A DNA stretch of 58,364 nucleotides from Cercozoa sp. M6MM (GCA_040357565.1 JBDODJ010000070.1), one strand, 5' to 3'; numbered from the stretch's first letter, positions 21,804-36,500 are shown. Program-made: numbers and translations. Notes: a model not told the origin generated them from the sequence alone.

Positions 21804-24800
21804 CTAGTTGGTATCAGAATCGTCCTCCAGGATGAATTCGGGCTGGGGCACGACAGTAACGCGACGTGACAACTCCTGAGGGCTTCCATTCGAACTGCTC
21901 GTGGCGTTGACAGCTACAGACACGCAAAGTGTTGCAACTACAGGCATCACGACACGCAAAGCGATACAATGATACCACTGAGACGAGTGATGTCGAGACG
22001 CGCACGCGCTTCGGTCTGTTCGAGCTCGTCTTCGACGCCGCGCATCCAGCGAAGCGAGCCGCTGATGACACACGTCACTTGCTGCGGCACAAACCAGGTC
22101 GATTCTTCTTCTTCTCAAACTAACGCTAAATACCGTGTCAACGTTGTCGTACTTGGCGAGGACGTCGTTAAAGTACTCGACGGTTGGCACTGAACTGTTT
22201 TAAAAACAAACTCACTTCCACAAAAGATGAGCGCAGCCGTAAGTACAGTGGTAATACATGTGTGCGTTGCGGTCTTGTGCATCGAAAAAGTGCATCGATA
22301 GATTCGCACTGCTCGAGAACACCGATTGCAGCGCCTTGGCTCTACAGATATGTTAATCTGCCAGACCGCACCAGGCATTCGAAGGGTGAGTACCGGCCAT
22401 CGCGAGCGCAGATAATGACAGTGGCTGTGACGTCGGACCGTCGTTGAATGTGATAAGCAATTTGTGTCATTGGGGCCACACCTAGCAGCAGCATTCCATG
22501 TGGGCAAGTCACATCAGACAAGCAACGAGAATACCTGTGCCAGTGCAGACGAGAAGTAACTGAACAGACTGTGTTTCGCCGCTGTACTCGGCACTGTTCT
22601 GTTGCAGAGTATCCCACACGCGTTGCATGCAGGGCCTACATTATCTTATACAACAACCTAATGTTAGCAAGAACGGCAACGCACTGTTCGATTGGTCCAC
22701 GCAACAAAACGACAGGAGCGATCGACGACGGCGTCGAGTTTTCTGTCAACACAGACATGAGTGCTCCCTCATAAATGACAGACCTCGAGAAAGGGTACGA
22801 CAAAGCACGTCGCCCACAGCCAGTGCATCCAGCGAACACGTCAACCGACCGCGTGGATAGGTTTTCACTACGTCAAAGCAATCCAGAGCATACTCGCATG
22901 CTCGAAAAAAGGAATACACAGCAATGCAACAACGCCATCGGGCCGATGCAGGTACGCCGACATGGCAGCACGGACCTGTCGCAAGAGGACCTTGCTTAAT
23001 AGCACAAAAGAAAAAAACGAATTATAAGATACAGCTTCAAGGACGCGTTGAACTTTCTTGACGGGCGGAAGTGCGCCCTACACAAAGCCTCGAATAGTTC
23101 TTCACTTGTATTATAACCAAGACAGTATACGCGACGCGACAGACTCTCCATTTCAATTGAGACGTCTTCTTCGCCTTCTTGCGCTTCTACAAGCGACCTT
23201 TGAGAACTGAAAACTGCGAGACAAAGATCAGTCTCACCATTGACTTGTTGAAGCAGCTCGAACGACACAAGCTCCAGCACATTCGGCGGCAACTGCGTAT
23301 ATCGTCGCACGACAGCAGCACCCGACTTGTCCGCACTACGAGAGATGCATCGTCCGCACGAACTCAGATCAAATTAGGAAAAGAGGGAACAAACCTGCGC
23401 ATCAGAAGAGTTCCACCCTTGAACGGAGCGGTCGAGAGGTCGGACGGAACCTGTGCGTCAATGGCAAAGTCGCGCCACATGTCTTTGTTGTCGCACTGCA
23501 GCAGCAACAGGTGGATCGGGAACTCGTCGTTTGGCACCATTTCCAACCTCGCCTACAGAAGTACATCAGCTACAGATTCCATTCCTATTCTCCATCGGTA
23601 GGCAGTACAATCAAACGCCAACGCGACCACATTAAATCGGAGAGTCCTGTTTCTACTTCCTTTCTGCACTCAATACATGAAACTCAGCGTACGACAGAGG
23701 ACAGACAGAACAAATGTACTCAGAGTCGCGCAGCAAGGCGACAGCAAAGGTACTCAACTTGCGAGCCGCATACACCGAGTGTGCGTGTCCCACGGTGCCT
23801 GTGCACATTAAAATGCAAGGACCGTCCCAGCAACACACACTCAAATAGTACCAAGACGGAAAGCATGCGAGCAGTCAGTGCCGATTCGTTCGCGTAGCAC
23901 GCGCGCACCACCCGGGTGGATATCTACATGGAAAAATGCAATACAGTGGCAGAATAAAAACCAATGACATACAAAAGACACACCAATAAAGCGTCCGACA
24001 TCGTAAACAATGTCATCGATCACGACTACATAAACTGACAGATACGACTAAGAGGAGGGACAGAGGGAAGCGTACCCAACGTCGCACCAGTATCGACAGC
24101 TGCCGTGATGTCGGCCCACGTCATGCTGTTCGAGAGCTACAAGAACCTCGAAAGAGTCTGTATTCTGAAGAGGAAGCGCATACGTTTTGGATGGCCAAAG
24201 CCGCCGTGCCTTGGAGTTGTTCCTCGCGCTTCAATGTTAAGTTTCCTGCCAAACAAAAACTAAGATTTAGGCCGCAAAGAGATGAAAACATTACCTTGAT
24301 ACAGACGCACTTCCAGCACAACAAAGAGCGTGCAAACAAAGGCTAGCCAGGTCCAGTACAGCGCCAGTCCGCCATCACGGAAGGATTCGTATGGGCCTAA
24401 AAGATGTCATTGTCTAAATACGCGGTTAAAGCAGGAAAACAAGAAAGCACCTCCCACAACGAGTATGCGGTCCACTCCAAGGTAGACTTGCACGTAGGCG
24501 ACAATGAACAAGGTTGTTCCCACCAGTCCATGCAGTCCGCGCAAGAGTTTCAATCCTTTCATGCGAGCATCTGCGTTGGTACTGCACACGGGGCTGAAAA
24601 AAGTGGGAGGTAAAGCACGCAAGTGTGATGTACCTGCGAAGCTGACTGCGAATCAGTGTGCCGAGAAGTGCTTGCGAGAACAACAAAACCGACAAACCGA
24701 GTCCTAGTTTCTACGCACAAGAATATCCACCACTCGAATCATGCTTCGTACAAACAAAACGAACCTTGTGATTGGAAGCAATGTGCACAGGTTTGCCAAA

Positions 24801-26382
24801 GTACGCCGATATCGCCAACGTTAGCGTACCAATCACTGGGTATTCACAACGCGTCTACAGCACATACACGAGCAACATGGCGAAAGTACCACCAGCTGAC
24901 ATGGCCTTTTGGTGGATCTCCATCCAATTGTTCTTGTGCTTGAAGAAACGTGCCTGCAAGCATCACAGTCGGCACTAAAAAGTCAGGGATGGCGCAACGT
25001 ACGCAAATGATGCCAGCTGGATAAACAATGGCCCACAATGCGCCCATGATCAGACCTACAGGTGGAAATATTATTGAGTATGTACAGGACCAAGTGGAAG
25101 TTAACCATGCGATGAGGACGACGACAGTTGCGGGAGTGTTCTCGCTACAAGTGTAGGTTGCAGCGACAACAGATAAAAGTAGACGAAAGGTCAAATCACA
25201 AGCATCGCCAGTTTCAAAATCAATAAGGTATTCGACGGCATTTCCGCGTCCGTGCTCCTACAAAAACGTCAATTCAGAGAGCGAATAGGCAACTGTAAAG
25301 GGAGACTGTACTTGAAGCGTCGATAGACCACGGAAGGCAGCAAAAGCAACACGCTGTGGACCACTTCGGATTGCGTTGTCGCAGCTATCGTCTTTCGCAC
25401 TCAACGGACGTCGAAACACAAGGCCTTTTTGGCTGTCGACACGCCAATACGACAGCACAGTCGCGTCATTCTAAGTTTACACACGAGTTCAAATAATTCA
25501 GCAGTATGTCCGATAGGTATCTACTGTCGTACTTCGCATCCCAGGTCGGCGTCAAGCTTGGGGTCGAAGTTACTACTCCAGCCTGGCACCAAACTTTGTT
25601 AGCAACCAATGCGCATATTAAAGCACGTTCGCTACCATCAGCGACCGCCGGGATGTCTTTTGCGAAATTAATTAGCGTAAAATCCCTAAAACAAACTCAA
25701 ACGAACTCCTGACTGTTGCTGAGAAGAAGCAGAATTTCACGGTACAGATCGCGCATTTCGTCACCGCCAACGCCAACAGCAAAGTAAACGAAATCGTCGC
25801 TGCTCACGGGAGGCGATGATGGCTGTGGATAGGGCGTGTTGTAGTCGTATTTGATCGTCGCTCTGTCTTCAGAGGCGCCGACAACACTGTAGCCGCTATA
25901 ATCGCTGGACGATGATCCTGCTGACACAAGCTTGCATTCCAGCTTTGCTGCTGACTAAGCGTATCTAAAATTTACCGTTTGATGGGGCATGTTCCACCAT
26001 AACGTCAAGCCACCATGGTCCTTGGCTCCCTTTGTCTGCTCGATATCAACTGACTGCCACTACTCTCAATACTAGACCCGGTAGATGAGGATACCCACAA
26101 TTCGCCAGCGGACCAAAATGTCGTCGAACGGTCGCAAGGAATGGTCGAACAAAATTTCCGCGCGGACTTCTGCACGGACAAACAGAAAAACAAACAAACT
26201 GATTTTTGCTAGCTAGCGGTCGAATTATGACCACACTAAAAAAATCAACAAGTCACTGAACGAACAGTACCTTCAGGCCATTCTGTTGCGTTTTTCTGTG
26301 CCGCCGCAGCAGTAAGTGCACATAATACTAGCAACCACATGGCAACGCGCATTAACACGCGAAAACAACTCCTTTCTGTCAT
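21804..26382 (-). CDS. Transmembrane redox fusion: signal peptide-DOMON-cytochrome b561-cytochrome b5-FNR
   Basis: One long splice-consistent gene. From the ATG at 26382: a signal peptide (MRVAMWLLVLCALTAAAA), an extracellular region ending in a DOMON-like part (FRRPLSAKDDSCDNAI, then TLQEHGRGNAVEYLIDFETG), then cytochrome b561 with all four heme His: SHGLIMGALWAIVYPAG, WMEIHQKAMSA, HIASNHKKLGLG and RGLHGLVGTTLF, followed by a last helix (LALYWTWLAFVCTLFVVLE). Next is a cytochrome b5 domain (YVVVIDDIVYDVGRFIDIHP then GG, second His in GHAHSVYAARKL), and an FNR/b5-reductase module: FAD motif RRYTQL, KTYPRGRLTCSLDALAVGD, VVLLRGPIEQ and the NAD(P)H motif LLVCTGTGVAPMTQIAYHI. Inferred role: carry electrons from cytosolic NAD(P)H through FAD and hemes to an outside or lumenal acceptor such as ferric iron. 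The far C-terminus is less certain. Confidence 0.82.
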
Positions 26383-26777
26383 ATTAAACTTAATTTTTGG
26401 GGTGATCTGGCCGGCTGTTTTGGACGAGCTTGATGGGGCTGATGCTGTGTGTTGATCGGCGAGCTCTAGGCAAGCTGGCGTGTGTCTACGGGTTCCGTGA
26501 CGTTATATCTGCACTGTTTGAGGTGGCTGTAGGCGCCCACAGGCGTCAAAAACCGAGTCACACAGTACTCAAAACAGCCAGTAATGCCTCCTCTGTTCGT
26601 GCCGCGTGTCTTGTCACCGTCCTCGGTGACATCCCGTGAACGTGATGCACTTCGCAATGCGTATCCTTCGTGCGGTCTCTCTTAAAATCAACAGATGCTG
26701 GATTGATGTCTGTCTGCAGGAGGGGACCACCACTGGTAGCAGTCGGCACAGGCAACACGACGCCGCTGCGTTCGCCC
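26383..26777. promoter_or_regulatory. Divergent promoter region (redox fusion / RasGEF)
   Basis: About 395 bp between start codons. A likely 5' UTR splice acceptor (TCTGCAG at about 26720) precedes the RasGEF start. No other gene is seen. Confidence 0.4.
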
Positions 26778-29700
26778 ATGGTGGCTGGTCCACGTGGCCC
26801 GACTTCTACCTTTTCTTTCAGTGTCAATGACGTCAATGGTACTCGTCTAACCCTCCTAGTTTATTCATTTACCCCCCCCCCCCCCAGCACTCGAGCAACG
26901 CATTGCGGCACTCCTGGTGCGACGCGACGAGCACGCGCGGCAGTTGGCGTCGGCCGAGGCCGAGAATCTGGAGTTGCGTGGCCGGGTGCTGAGCGGCAAG
27001 GACGGCGAGGAACCGGCCGTGGCGCGCAATCAGCTGCTGGCCACCGGTCCGATGGGCCTGCCCTCGGTGCCAGCACTCGACACGGCCATGTTCCTGCTCG
27101 ACTCGAATGCGCAGACACGTGCGAAACTCTACGAACTCCTGCATCAGCGTCGCGAAATGGTGTGTTTAGTTTAGTTGAGTTGTTGAGTTGAGTTGCTTTT
27201 CGTTGAGTTGAGTTGAGTTGAGTTGAGTTGAGTTGAGTTAAGTTGAGTTGAGTTGAGTTGAGTTGAGTTGGGTTGAGTTGAGCTGAGTTGAGTTGAGTTG
27301 AGTTGAGTTGAATTGAGTTGAATTAAGTTGAGTTGAGTTGAGTTTTGAGTTGAGTTTTGAGTGAGTGACCTTTGAGCAGGTGATCACGCGGCAGTTGCTG
27401 CCGCCGACGCAGCGTGCGCGACTAGAAGCGCAGGCCGGCAACCAGAATGTGTTCACGCATCCCCTCCTGCAGGGCCTGGAGGAACCGTTCGCCAACTCGC
27501 GCGGCGCGCCAGCGGTATCTGCTTTGAGTTGAGTTGCTTTGAGTTGAGTTGCTTTGAGTTGAGTTGCTTTGCGTTGAGTTGCTTTGAGTTGAGTTGCTTT
27601 GCGTTGAGTTGCTTTGAGTTGAGTTGCTTGAGTTGCTCTGGGTTGAGTTGTTTTTAGTTGAGTTGCTTTGAGTTGAGCTACGTTGCTTTGCTGATTTGCA
27701 GAGCATGGCGAAAATGTGGAAGCAACATCCTTTCGATGACGCTGTCGACTCGGAAACGCTCAGTAAGCTTTTTTTAATTGCTTTTTTTTCGAGTTTTAAT
27801 CTTCTTGCAGGGCCGACTCGAGTGGGCCGCGTGGCTGCGTCGCTCCATGCTAACGAAGCGCTGTACCGCACGGCGATGCAGCAGAAGGACCGTGGTGACG
27901 ATGCCGACGCCGATGCGCATGACAACTTTGGCTTTCATCGCCAGCAGGTTGGTGAGTTGCTTTGCTTCAAGTTGAGTTGAGTTGAGTTGAGTTGAGTTGA
28001 GTTGAGTTGAGTTGAGTTTTGAGTTGATTGGGTCGCTTTTGTTTTGAGTCGCTTTGAATTGCTTTGAGTTGAGTTGAGTTTCTTTGAGTCACTTTGCTTG
28101 CGAATGTGCACGTGTGGGGACAGACTACATGTTCTTCGACGGCGAGGGCGCTGACTTTGGTATTGCCGACACGGACATTCGCGAGGAGCAAGACGGTGAG
28201 TCGGCGCAGAAGGCCCAAAAAGACGTCGTTGTTGACGGTGGGGACACTTTGTCTGATATCTTTTTTTTTCATCTCACGGATTTGCTACTTTTTAGGCATC
28301 ATTGTTGGCACCGATCGTCGCACTGGCAAGCCATATCTGAAAGGCATCACGCTGCGCAAACTCGTGGAACGCTGGTACTCGTTGTGCTTCCAGCTCAGCC
28401 CTTCTGGTTGATCACTTGGTCCCCAGTTCATCACCGCGCGATGATGTCGATGCCGCCCGAGTACGAGATCAAAATGTCGGCTTCCGTGATGTGCTCTTGA
28501 TGACCTTCAAGATGTACTGCTCGGCGCCTGAACTGCTCGGGTATGTCCGTTTTAGAGTTCTTTAAACCAATTAACATGCCAAAACAATTTAGTTTATTTT
28601 TTACTGTTCCAGGTTGTTGATCGAGCGGTTCGGCATGCCACCACCGCCGAATGCTACACACGCCGAATTGGACCTGTTTGAGCAACGGATTCGCCGGCCT
28701 GTGCAATTGCTGGTGTGCGCTGTCGTCAATCGCTGGCTTCGCGAGCACTGTACATTTTCCCTTTGATTTTTCGTTTTTGTCTTTTTGATATTCTAGCCCT
28801 GTGTACGGAAAATACATCTTGCAGGGCACGATTTTGGGGAGCAACCGGAATTGCTGCGCCGTTTGCGAACGGTACCTGTGTCTGAGTGAACTGGAACTGT
28901 TGAATAGTCTTGTTTGTCGCACAGTGGATTGAGGAGCTCAATGGCTCGAGTTCGCCATTGCAGCGACGTTTGGGCAAGCAACTCGAAGTGGCTGCACGGA
29001 GGTATTTCATCCTTTTGTTTTTCTTTTTTCGTATTTATACCAAGAGTTATGTGCTCGACAGCGAGGGCGGTTCCACGCTGCGTCGTGCTGCCGCCGCCAG
29101 GCACAGGTACTCTCTTTGCTTTTTGGAAAAGAACACTTTGGCTTCAGTGCATGTGCCTTACCTGGGTGCAGCAAGGCACCGCCCCGCACCTTGATTAACC
29201 CGGCGACGCCGCTGGCTTCGCTGCACATCACTCAGGTGGACGAAGTCGAGATGGCTCGTCAGCTCTCCTTGCGCGATCAGGTGAGTTTCGGCGGCATCCA
29301 GATGCGCGAGTTTGTCCGACAGGCTTGGGCCAAGGTAGCTACTTTTTCTTTTGTTATTTCTTGAGGAGGTATCATTGTGACTGTGTGTGTGCTAGGCTGA
29401 CAAGGCGAAGAAAGCGCCGAATATTACTGAATTTACGGTATCGTTGCACTCGAAAGCTGTGACCGAATGCTTTTACGTTTGTATGTTTTTTGCAGCTTCA
29501 ATTCAACCGCTGGGGCAACGCAGTGCGCAAGTCGCTTCTCTCCGAGTCCGATGTCAAGGTAGCCTTGCCTGTCTTTACTCATGTGTTCTTTTCTTAATTT
29601 GCGCACTCTGGCAGGAACGAGCCAAGGTGCTGCGCAAGTACATCGACGTTGGCTACGTACACTTTTTTGTTGTGTGGTGCTTGGAAACTACGCTTTGTTG

Positions 29701-30369
29701 TATTATTACAACGTGTGTGCAGCAACTGTACAAAATGCAAAACTTTGCCTCGTCTTTCGCCATCGTGGGCGCACTCAACGACGCGGCCGTGCAGCCGCGC
29801 CGACTTCGTTTGACGTATCTCCCAACTGTGTTTGCACTGTGATGGATTGACTGATGAGCTTTGGTTTAGTTGGGCCGAGTTGTCCAGTCGCACTCGCGCG
29901 CGTTTCGAGCAGCTCGAATCGCTTTTCTCGGCCAATAAGTCTCACGTAAAATCTCCTGTGTTCCTGTCCTTTGTTTCCTTGTTACCTGCTTCCTTGTCCA
30001 GGCCACGTTACGCGCAGCACAGGCCAGTGCGCTGCTGTCCAGCGAGCCATCGCTGCCGTTTGTTGGACTGTTCCTGAGCGATCTCACCTTTGCCTTCGAG
30101 GGCAATCCCGACTTTTTGCCGCGGCCCGAGTCGCAGGCCGACGAAGACTTGGACGACGAGGACTTGTCGGACGAGGAGACTGACGAAGGCGCCGATAACA
30201 CCGAGGCAGGCAACTCGGAAACGACGCAAACGACGCCTGCCGAATCGCAGCAGCCGCCGCAGCAGGAGGAAAAGTTTGTCAACTTTCACAAGTACTCCAT
30301 CGTGGCCTCCTGCATGGATCAGGTACAGCACGCGTCTTTCTGTTCCTTGCTTTGAAGTGTGCTCGACAC

Positions 30370-30431
<62 letters not shown>

Positions 30432-30666
30432 GGTCAAGAGGCACCAGCAGCGGCGATACAACTTCCAGCGCATCGACGTGTTGCACGACTTTATCGAGAG
30501 GTGCTTCTTCCTTTTGATGGGTGTGTCCTGGTGTGCATACCTGTCCTGTGCGCCTGGTTGTAGTCTGTGCGAGGCTGCCGATGGGTTGGACGGTGATGAC
30601 TTCTGGCATATGTCACAAAAGCTCGAGACCAAGGACATGCACCGCGAAGCTGGCCTACTGCAGTGA
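26778..30666 (+). CDS. Ras guanine nucleotide exchange factor (RasGEF_N + CDC25 domain)
   Basis: From the ATG at 26778 (MVAGPRGPTS), splicing gives a coiled-coil-like N-terminus (LEQRIAALLVRRDEHARQLA), then a RasGEF_N region (GKPYLKGITLRKLVERW, then DVLLMTFKMYCSAPELLGLL and ERFGMPPPP), and a CDC25-type catalytic domain: EVEMARQLSLRDQVSFGGIQ, REFVRQAWAKADK, the helix TLQFNRWGNAVRKSLL, then VLRKYIDVGYQLYKMQNFAS, LTWAELSSRTRARFEQLESL, SLPFVGLFLSDLTFAFEGNP, and FVNFHKYSIVASCM. The order and spacing are those of Ras/Rap GEFs (lineup LFN...R..KY..IA..L..NF....I...L). A long acidic insert (around 30.12-30.26 kb) sits between the last helices. Introns hold GAGTT arrays and a CA array. It ends at 30664-30666. 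Confidence 0.88.
27168..27363. repeat. (GAGTT)n pentanucleotide array in a RasGEF intron
   Basis: About 35 imperfect copies of GAGTT fill an intron between the coiled-coil exon and the next exon. Related arrays occur in two more introns of the same gene. Confidence 0.95.
27528..27692. repeat. GAGTT/GCTTT mixed array in a RasGEF intron
   Basis: Units alternate GAGTTGAGTT with GCTTT, a higher-order form of the same pentanucleotide family as 27168-27363. Confidence 0.9.
27964..28083. repeat. GAGTT array in a third RasGEF intron
   Basis: Nine near-perfect GAGTT units are followed by degenerate ones, ending near the 3' splice site of the intron. Confidence 0.9.
30370..30428. repeat. (CA)n microsatellite in a RasGEF intron
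   Basis: About 29 CA units end in GCAG, which doubles as the 3' splice site before the exon starting at 30432. Confidence 0.95.
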
Positions 30667-31552
30667 TCTTACCCTCCGGCCCTCGGCCGACTTGCCCGCC
30701 TTGCACTTGACTTGGCTCACGTAACTGTTACAACGACCGTAACTTTCTGCTTCAGAGTGCGTCGCGTATGTTACGGCATAGCGTTTCTCAATCAAGTTGT
30801 CATCTGACGCGACTACCCGCCAGCGCGGACGATCAAATCTGAACCAGTCAGGTGGGCGGTGAAGGATTTTGTTCTAGGTGTCTCCTGCATTACATACTGA
30901 GGCTTCTACCTTGCATAGTCAAGTGTTGTGCCGACCTGACTTCCGAGCTTGGGTCAAGCTTGCTACAGCTCACGCACTTTGACTGCAGGAACCTCTTATC
31001 CAGCTTCCTTCTACTGGGCTTCGTCCCGTTGCACTTGATACGTTTTGCCGCGATAGTGCTTGGGCTGATGTAAGTTTACGGTAGTTGACTTCAATAAAAC
31101 CTTCAAACTTTCGATAACCCTTTCTAAAGGGTATGTTCTGCATTTTTATTCTCCCATTGCGTCAGTTCGCGCGATGCGGCGCGGCTGAGCGACTCGACTC
31201 GGCCTGGAGCGGAACCAGACCCCCTAATCACGTCACAGTCGATCAACAACTAGTCGCATCAGCAGCTTGTGCATGTAATATTATTTTTTGATCAGTTTGC
31301 TCGAGACAAGCGAATAATAATGCGTGTAGCGCGCATGTCGTTGTTTCTAAACACATTATAGTGGCTGAAATTAGCTTAAACCCAGTGTACGGCAGAAAAA
31401 GTCGAGTGATGTCATACCTGATGATCGGAACGGAAACGGGCACGCGCAGGCACGGTTTCCGATAGAACACGTCAGAGGGCCTTTGCATACCACACATCTT
31501 TTGTTTTGTTGTTTCGTTTCAAACACGAAGACACACCCACACACACGCTATA
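30667..31552. promoter_or_regulatory. Intergenic region with the actin promoter
   Basis: About 886 bp between the RasGEF stop and the actin ATG, both on +. I see no coding exon, tRNA or rRNA. TATAAT overlaps the actin start codon by position (31549-31554) and is unlikely to be a TATA box there. Confidence 0.4.
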
Positions 31553-32764
<1,212 letters not shown>

Positions 32765-33504
32765 GTGCTGTGACAGCTGCGCCCGGGCCGGTCGCGTGCG
32801 ACCCGCCGTTAATTCGATTGTAGTCTACAGTTTGATTAATAATGTTTCTACCCCTAAAACCCAACATACATGTCTACTAATACATGTCTTTAGGCGAAAC
32901 GTCCTCTACAGAACTGGTAGGTAGGTAGCACATGTAGATAGTTAAATTTTACACGTCACGAACTGACCCAGATTCTACGGTCTCCGCGGAGACCTAGGCC
33001 GACCAAGTGGTCTCCTGTCATTGAAGCAAAAAAGAAAGAAGAGTTAGGAGTTTGTGTCTCTGTGGTACTGCTGCCTATAGATCTATGACTGGGCCTATCT
33101 GTAGATTGAGCCGCCAGTTGGCAAAAGAGAAAACCCCCATCTTATCCCCATATTGATTAGGCACGTTGGTTGGTAACTCTACAGTCTGTACTCATATCGG
33201 CCTCTACAAGTAAGCATTGGCTGTAGAGAGGAGGGCTTTTTTCTGGCGAGATATCGACGATTCTGTCAGTTGGGGTGATTCTTCACTTCGTCTACCGGCA
33301 GACATGGCCATGCTCTAGTGGCCCACCCCAGACTGGTGCAGGGGAACTACAGAGTTGGTTTCCTACTAGACTCAACTAACTAACTGTCGTGGTCATCCAC
33401 TCCCGAACGCATCGCAGATTCAGTTCATCGTCCAGTGGCCGTTCACTCGCGACTGTCGTATGTGACGCCAGCGTAGGTGTGCATGTGAGCGACAGCAGTC
33501 TCAA
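32765..33504. other. Convergent intergenic spacer
   Basis: About 740 bp lie between the actin stop and the stop of the RdRP-helicase gene. It contains a dispersed repeat copy at 33295-33390 and no coding exon that I can support. Confidence 0.55.
33295..33390 (+). repeat. Dispersed intergenic repeat, copy C, hairpin-forming
   Basis: It aligns with copy B (21551-21655) over its length. Two potential stems are kept (CCCC/GGGG and AACT/AGTT) while the loops between them differ in length and sequence. Confidence 0.75.
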
Positions 33505-36500
33505 TTAGACGAGGCTTGGCTTCGAAGGCTTGCGAGATTTGGAGCGCGCCTCTGTTGCCACAGGAGACGAGAGCTGCAGGTAGAAAGCAAAAGAAATGGT
33601 TGCAAAGAAAAAACGGTACTCGTTGACGAAGATGATTCGCGCGAAAGCAACGTATTCGGGAAGGATGTCCTTTCCCGTGAGTGTCACTTCAATTTGTTTC
33701 TCTTCAAAGTCGCCACTCTCATCCGCACTCTCTTGCCTCACAGTGTGCTCAATTGTGCGCGTGTTGCCGCTCCTGGAGCACACCAACGGGATACATTCTG
33801 GGAGCATCAGTCCGGGGATGCATTCATTTACCTGCGTCGAATGCAGTCGCTGCGCAAGGCACTGTTGCGCGCCAAATATGCAACTTGTCGCGTGTTCTTT
33901 TTTCGTGTGAACAGCAACCTGTGTGCACTCAGAGCATGACACACAAGCAGAGCGAAAACACAGCGAATGTACTCAAACTCGTCGTTTTTGTGAGAGTTCT
34001 TTCGATCAAAACGCTTGGCGACGTTGCAGATGAAGCCGACAAGCAGAGCAGACGCCACGGCCTAACGTTGAACAAGATAGACAGAGACACAAAGCATTGA
34101 CAAAGAGTTACATCAGTCGCCGCGGAGCCATGGATGCCCATGGAGTTTGACCGCCCAAGTTTCAGTCGGTTGCAGAAGATTTCTAGAATTAACGCAGTCA
34201 GCATGTAGTATAAATGCACAAAGAACAGAAAGCAGACAGTACTGTTGAGTTGTTCTCGAATGTGGGCAGCTTCGCAAAGAGCCTAAACAGAACACAGTCG
34301 ATGTGACACAAACAACTCAGTTGCACGAGGAGAACGGCACAATGTGCGAAAGCGAGTTTCGGTTTGCGAATTCTTTTGCTCCCGCCTCACCAGCTTCGTT
34401 AGAAATCGAAAGCCACCTCTACAACAAGCACCAATTCGTATACCTGCAGATCATACTTGCAGATTGATACCTCGAAAACACGCAGCAAACGGAACACATC
34501 GCCGCCACCAGTGCCATCGCAAAACTCTTCGTGAAGCAGGCGTGCCTCCTGCACAGTTGAAAACAGTACAAATACACAAAGGACAAGAAGTGACTGGTTT
34601 CAACCTGTCGACGCGCAAAAGAGGGCGCTTCCAGCACTCTTCGCTTCGTACTTAGCAAGGCTGCGATCGACAAAACCTCACTCGAGCAAATGTTGTCTTC
34701 TAAGTTTTATATTGAGGGTAATTCAACATGACAGCCAGGAAATCAGAGACAACGTACGCGCAGTGAAGGAATACTCAAGCGCGGTCGCCAACTCGAGCGG
34801 CAACGGCACACGAGCCACGCGCATTCCCTGCAGTTAGTACAACATAAACACATAAACTCAGAGTAAAGCGGTAGTTGGGTACCCTTTGGGTCAGTTTGAA
34901 GCCTACGCGCTGACCCGAACGGGTTTGTTCAGCGGCTTCAACATCAGTGTTGTCATCGAACTTGATCAGGCCCAGTCGGTTCAGTTTCTTGAGTGCATGT
35001 TCTATGCCGAGCTCACTATTTTCCAATCTGGTCGAGAAGCAAATAAAAGTACCAAACGCATCTTTCGAGGGCAGCGTGAACCACGGGAAATCGCGAATCG
35101 GGTCCTTGTAGCTACCAGAACAAACAGAAAACATGAGAAGACAGCAGTAAAAAGGGAAGTATACCGCAGATGACGCACGCGAAGCAGTTGCAGCGAGATG
35201 TCATCGCACGCGAAAGCAGGGGGAGTTTGCTTGGACATTTCTGATTTGAGCAACACAAACGATGTACTGCAGGTACTATCACACGTGTAAATAAACTCGA
35301 CAGGGTCCAAATGAGCTACCCTCATGATACGACTTTCGCGTGTACAACGGCACATAAACACCTGTCGACACACGCGCGGTGCGGCCTCTTCACATTGCAA
35401 ACACCACCCGTTGCACGAAAACAATGAAAACACAGATTACAATTGACGAATCAAAGTACCTGCGCTGGTCGGCAGATGCACGCGAGATCGGCCCAGTCTG
35501 CAAAGCAGCGATGCCGGCATCAAAGCAAAAACTTGAGCGTTTTGACAGTCCGGCATCGACCACAAATCGCACATTCGGGACCTACATATGACACGTTTTT
35601 TTATTTCTAAGATCAAAAGCAATGAAAGCCCTATTACCGTGAGACTCGTCTCGGCAACGTTAGTGCTGATGATGATACGACGGACAAAAGGTGCGTCCTT
35701 GTCCTGTGTGAATTGATGTCTACACTCATGTACGTGAAAGGTGGAAAGTACTTGCGGCGACGTGATTCGTTCGTGCTCTTCGACAGTTTGCTGCGCGTGA
35801 AACGGCAGCACCTGTGCAAAAACAAACAATATGAACAACTGTGATACAGTACAAAAATGTCCGACCTCTGCATGCTCACATCTGATGTCCTCCAGCATAC
35901 GGCGCAGCAGGGAGACGCACAATGCGATGTCGGCCTTGCCAGTGAGAAAGACGAGGATGTTGCCGCGCGTGTCTTCCGCACTGTAGTGTCTGCACACCAA
36001 AGTGTCACCTTGCACTAAATCACGACTCCCAGGACAACACAACGTGCAATACCGATGCAGCATCAAAGCAGCGAAAGTGGCGCGTGCTACATAGTGCGTT
36101 TTCATGTGCTGTCTCTGAGAACAGAGAGAGAAGTATCTAATGAAGCGAGAGCGTGTGCATTGGCAGTTACGTTTACCTGCAGCCAATCGGCCAACTCCCA
36201 GTGCTCATGCACATTGTACCGTCGCTGAACTACACATCACGCGTGCCAAACGCTGGCGAAACAATAACCAAAGCCTACGAGACATAAGCGACAACGAGTC
36301 CACGGAGATCTCTGGTGCATTCAGCTTCAAAAACCTCGTGATTTCTTTGCCGTTCAGTGTGGCCGACTGTTGAAAAGCAATGTCAGAGGAACTGAGAAGA
36401 ATTGAGATTTGGGGTACCATAAGAACAACGCGTAGTTCCGGGCGTCTTGCCATGACCCTTAAAAGGTTGCCTGCATGCCCACAGTACACAGCACTCAAGC

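Noticed and set aside
27168..28083. GAGTT arrays as a CRISPR or satellite centromere
   Set aside because: There are no spacers, the units are only 5 bp, and each array is bounded by splice sites of one gene.
31140..31260. Possible tRNA or small RNA upstream of actin
   Set aside because: I could not form a cloverleaf or find A/B box sequences; it remains plain intergenic DNA.
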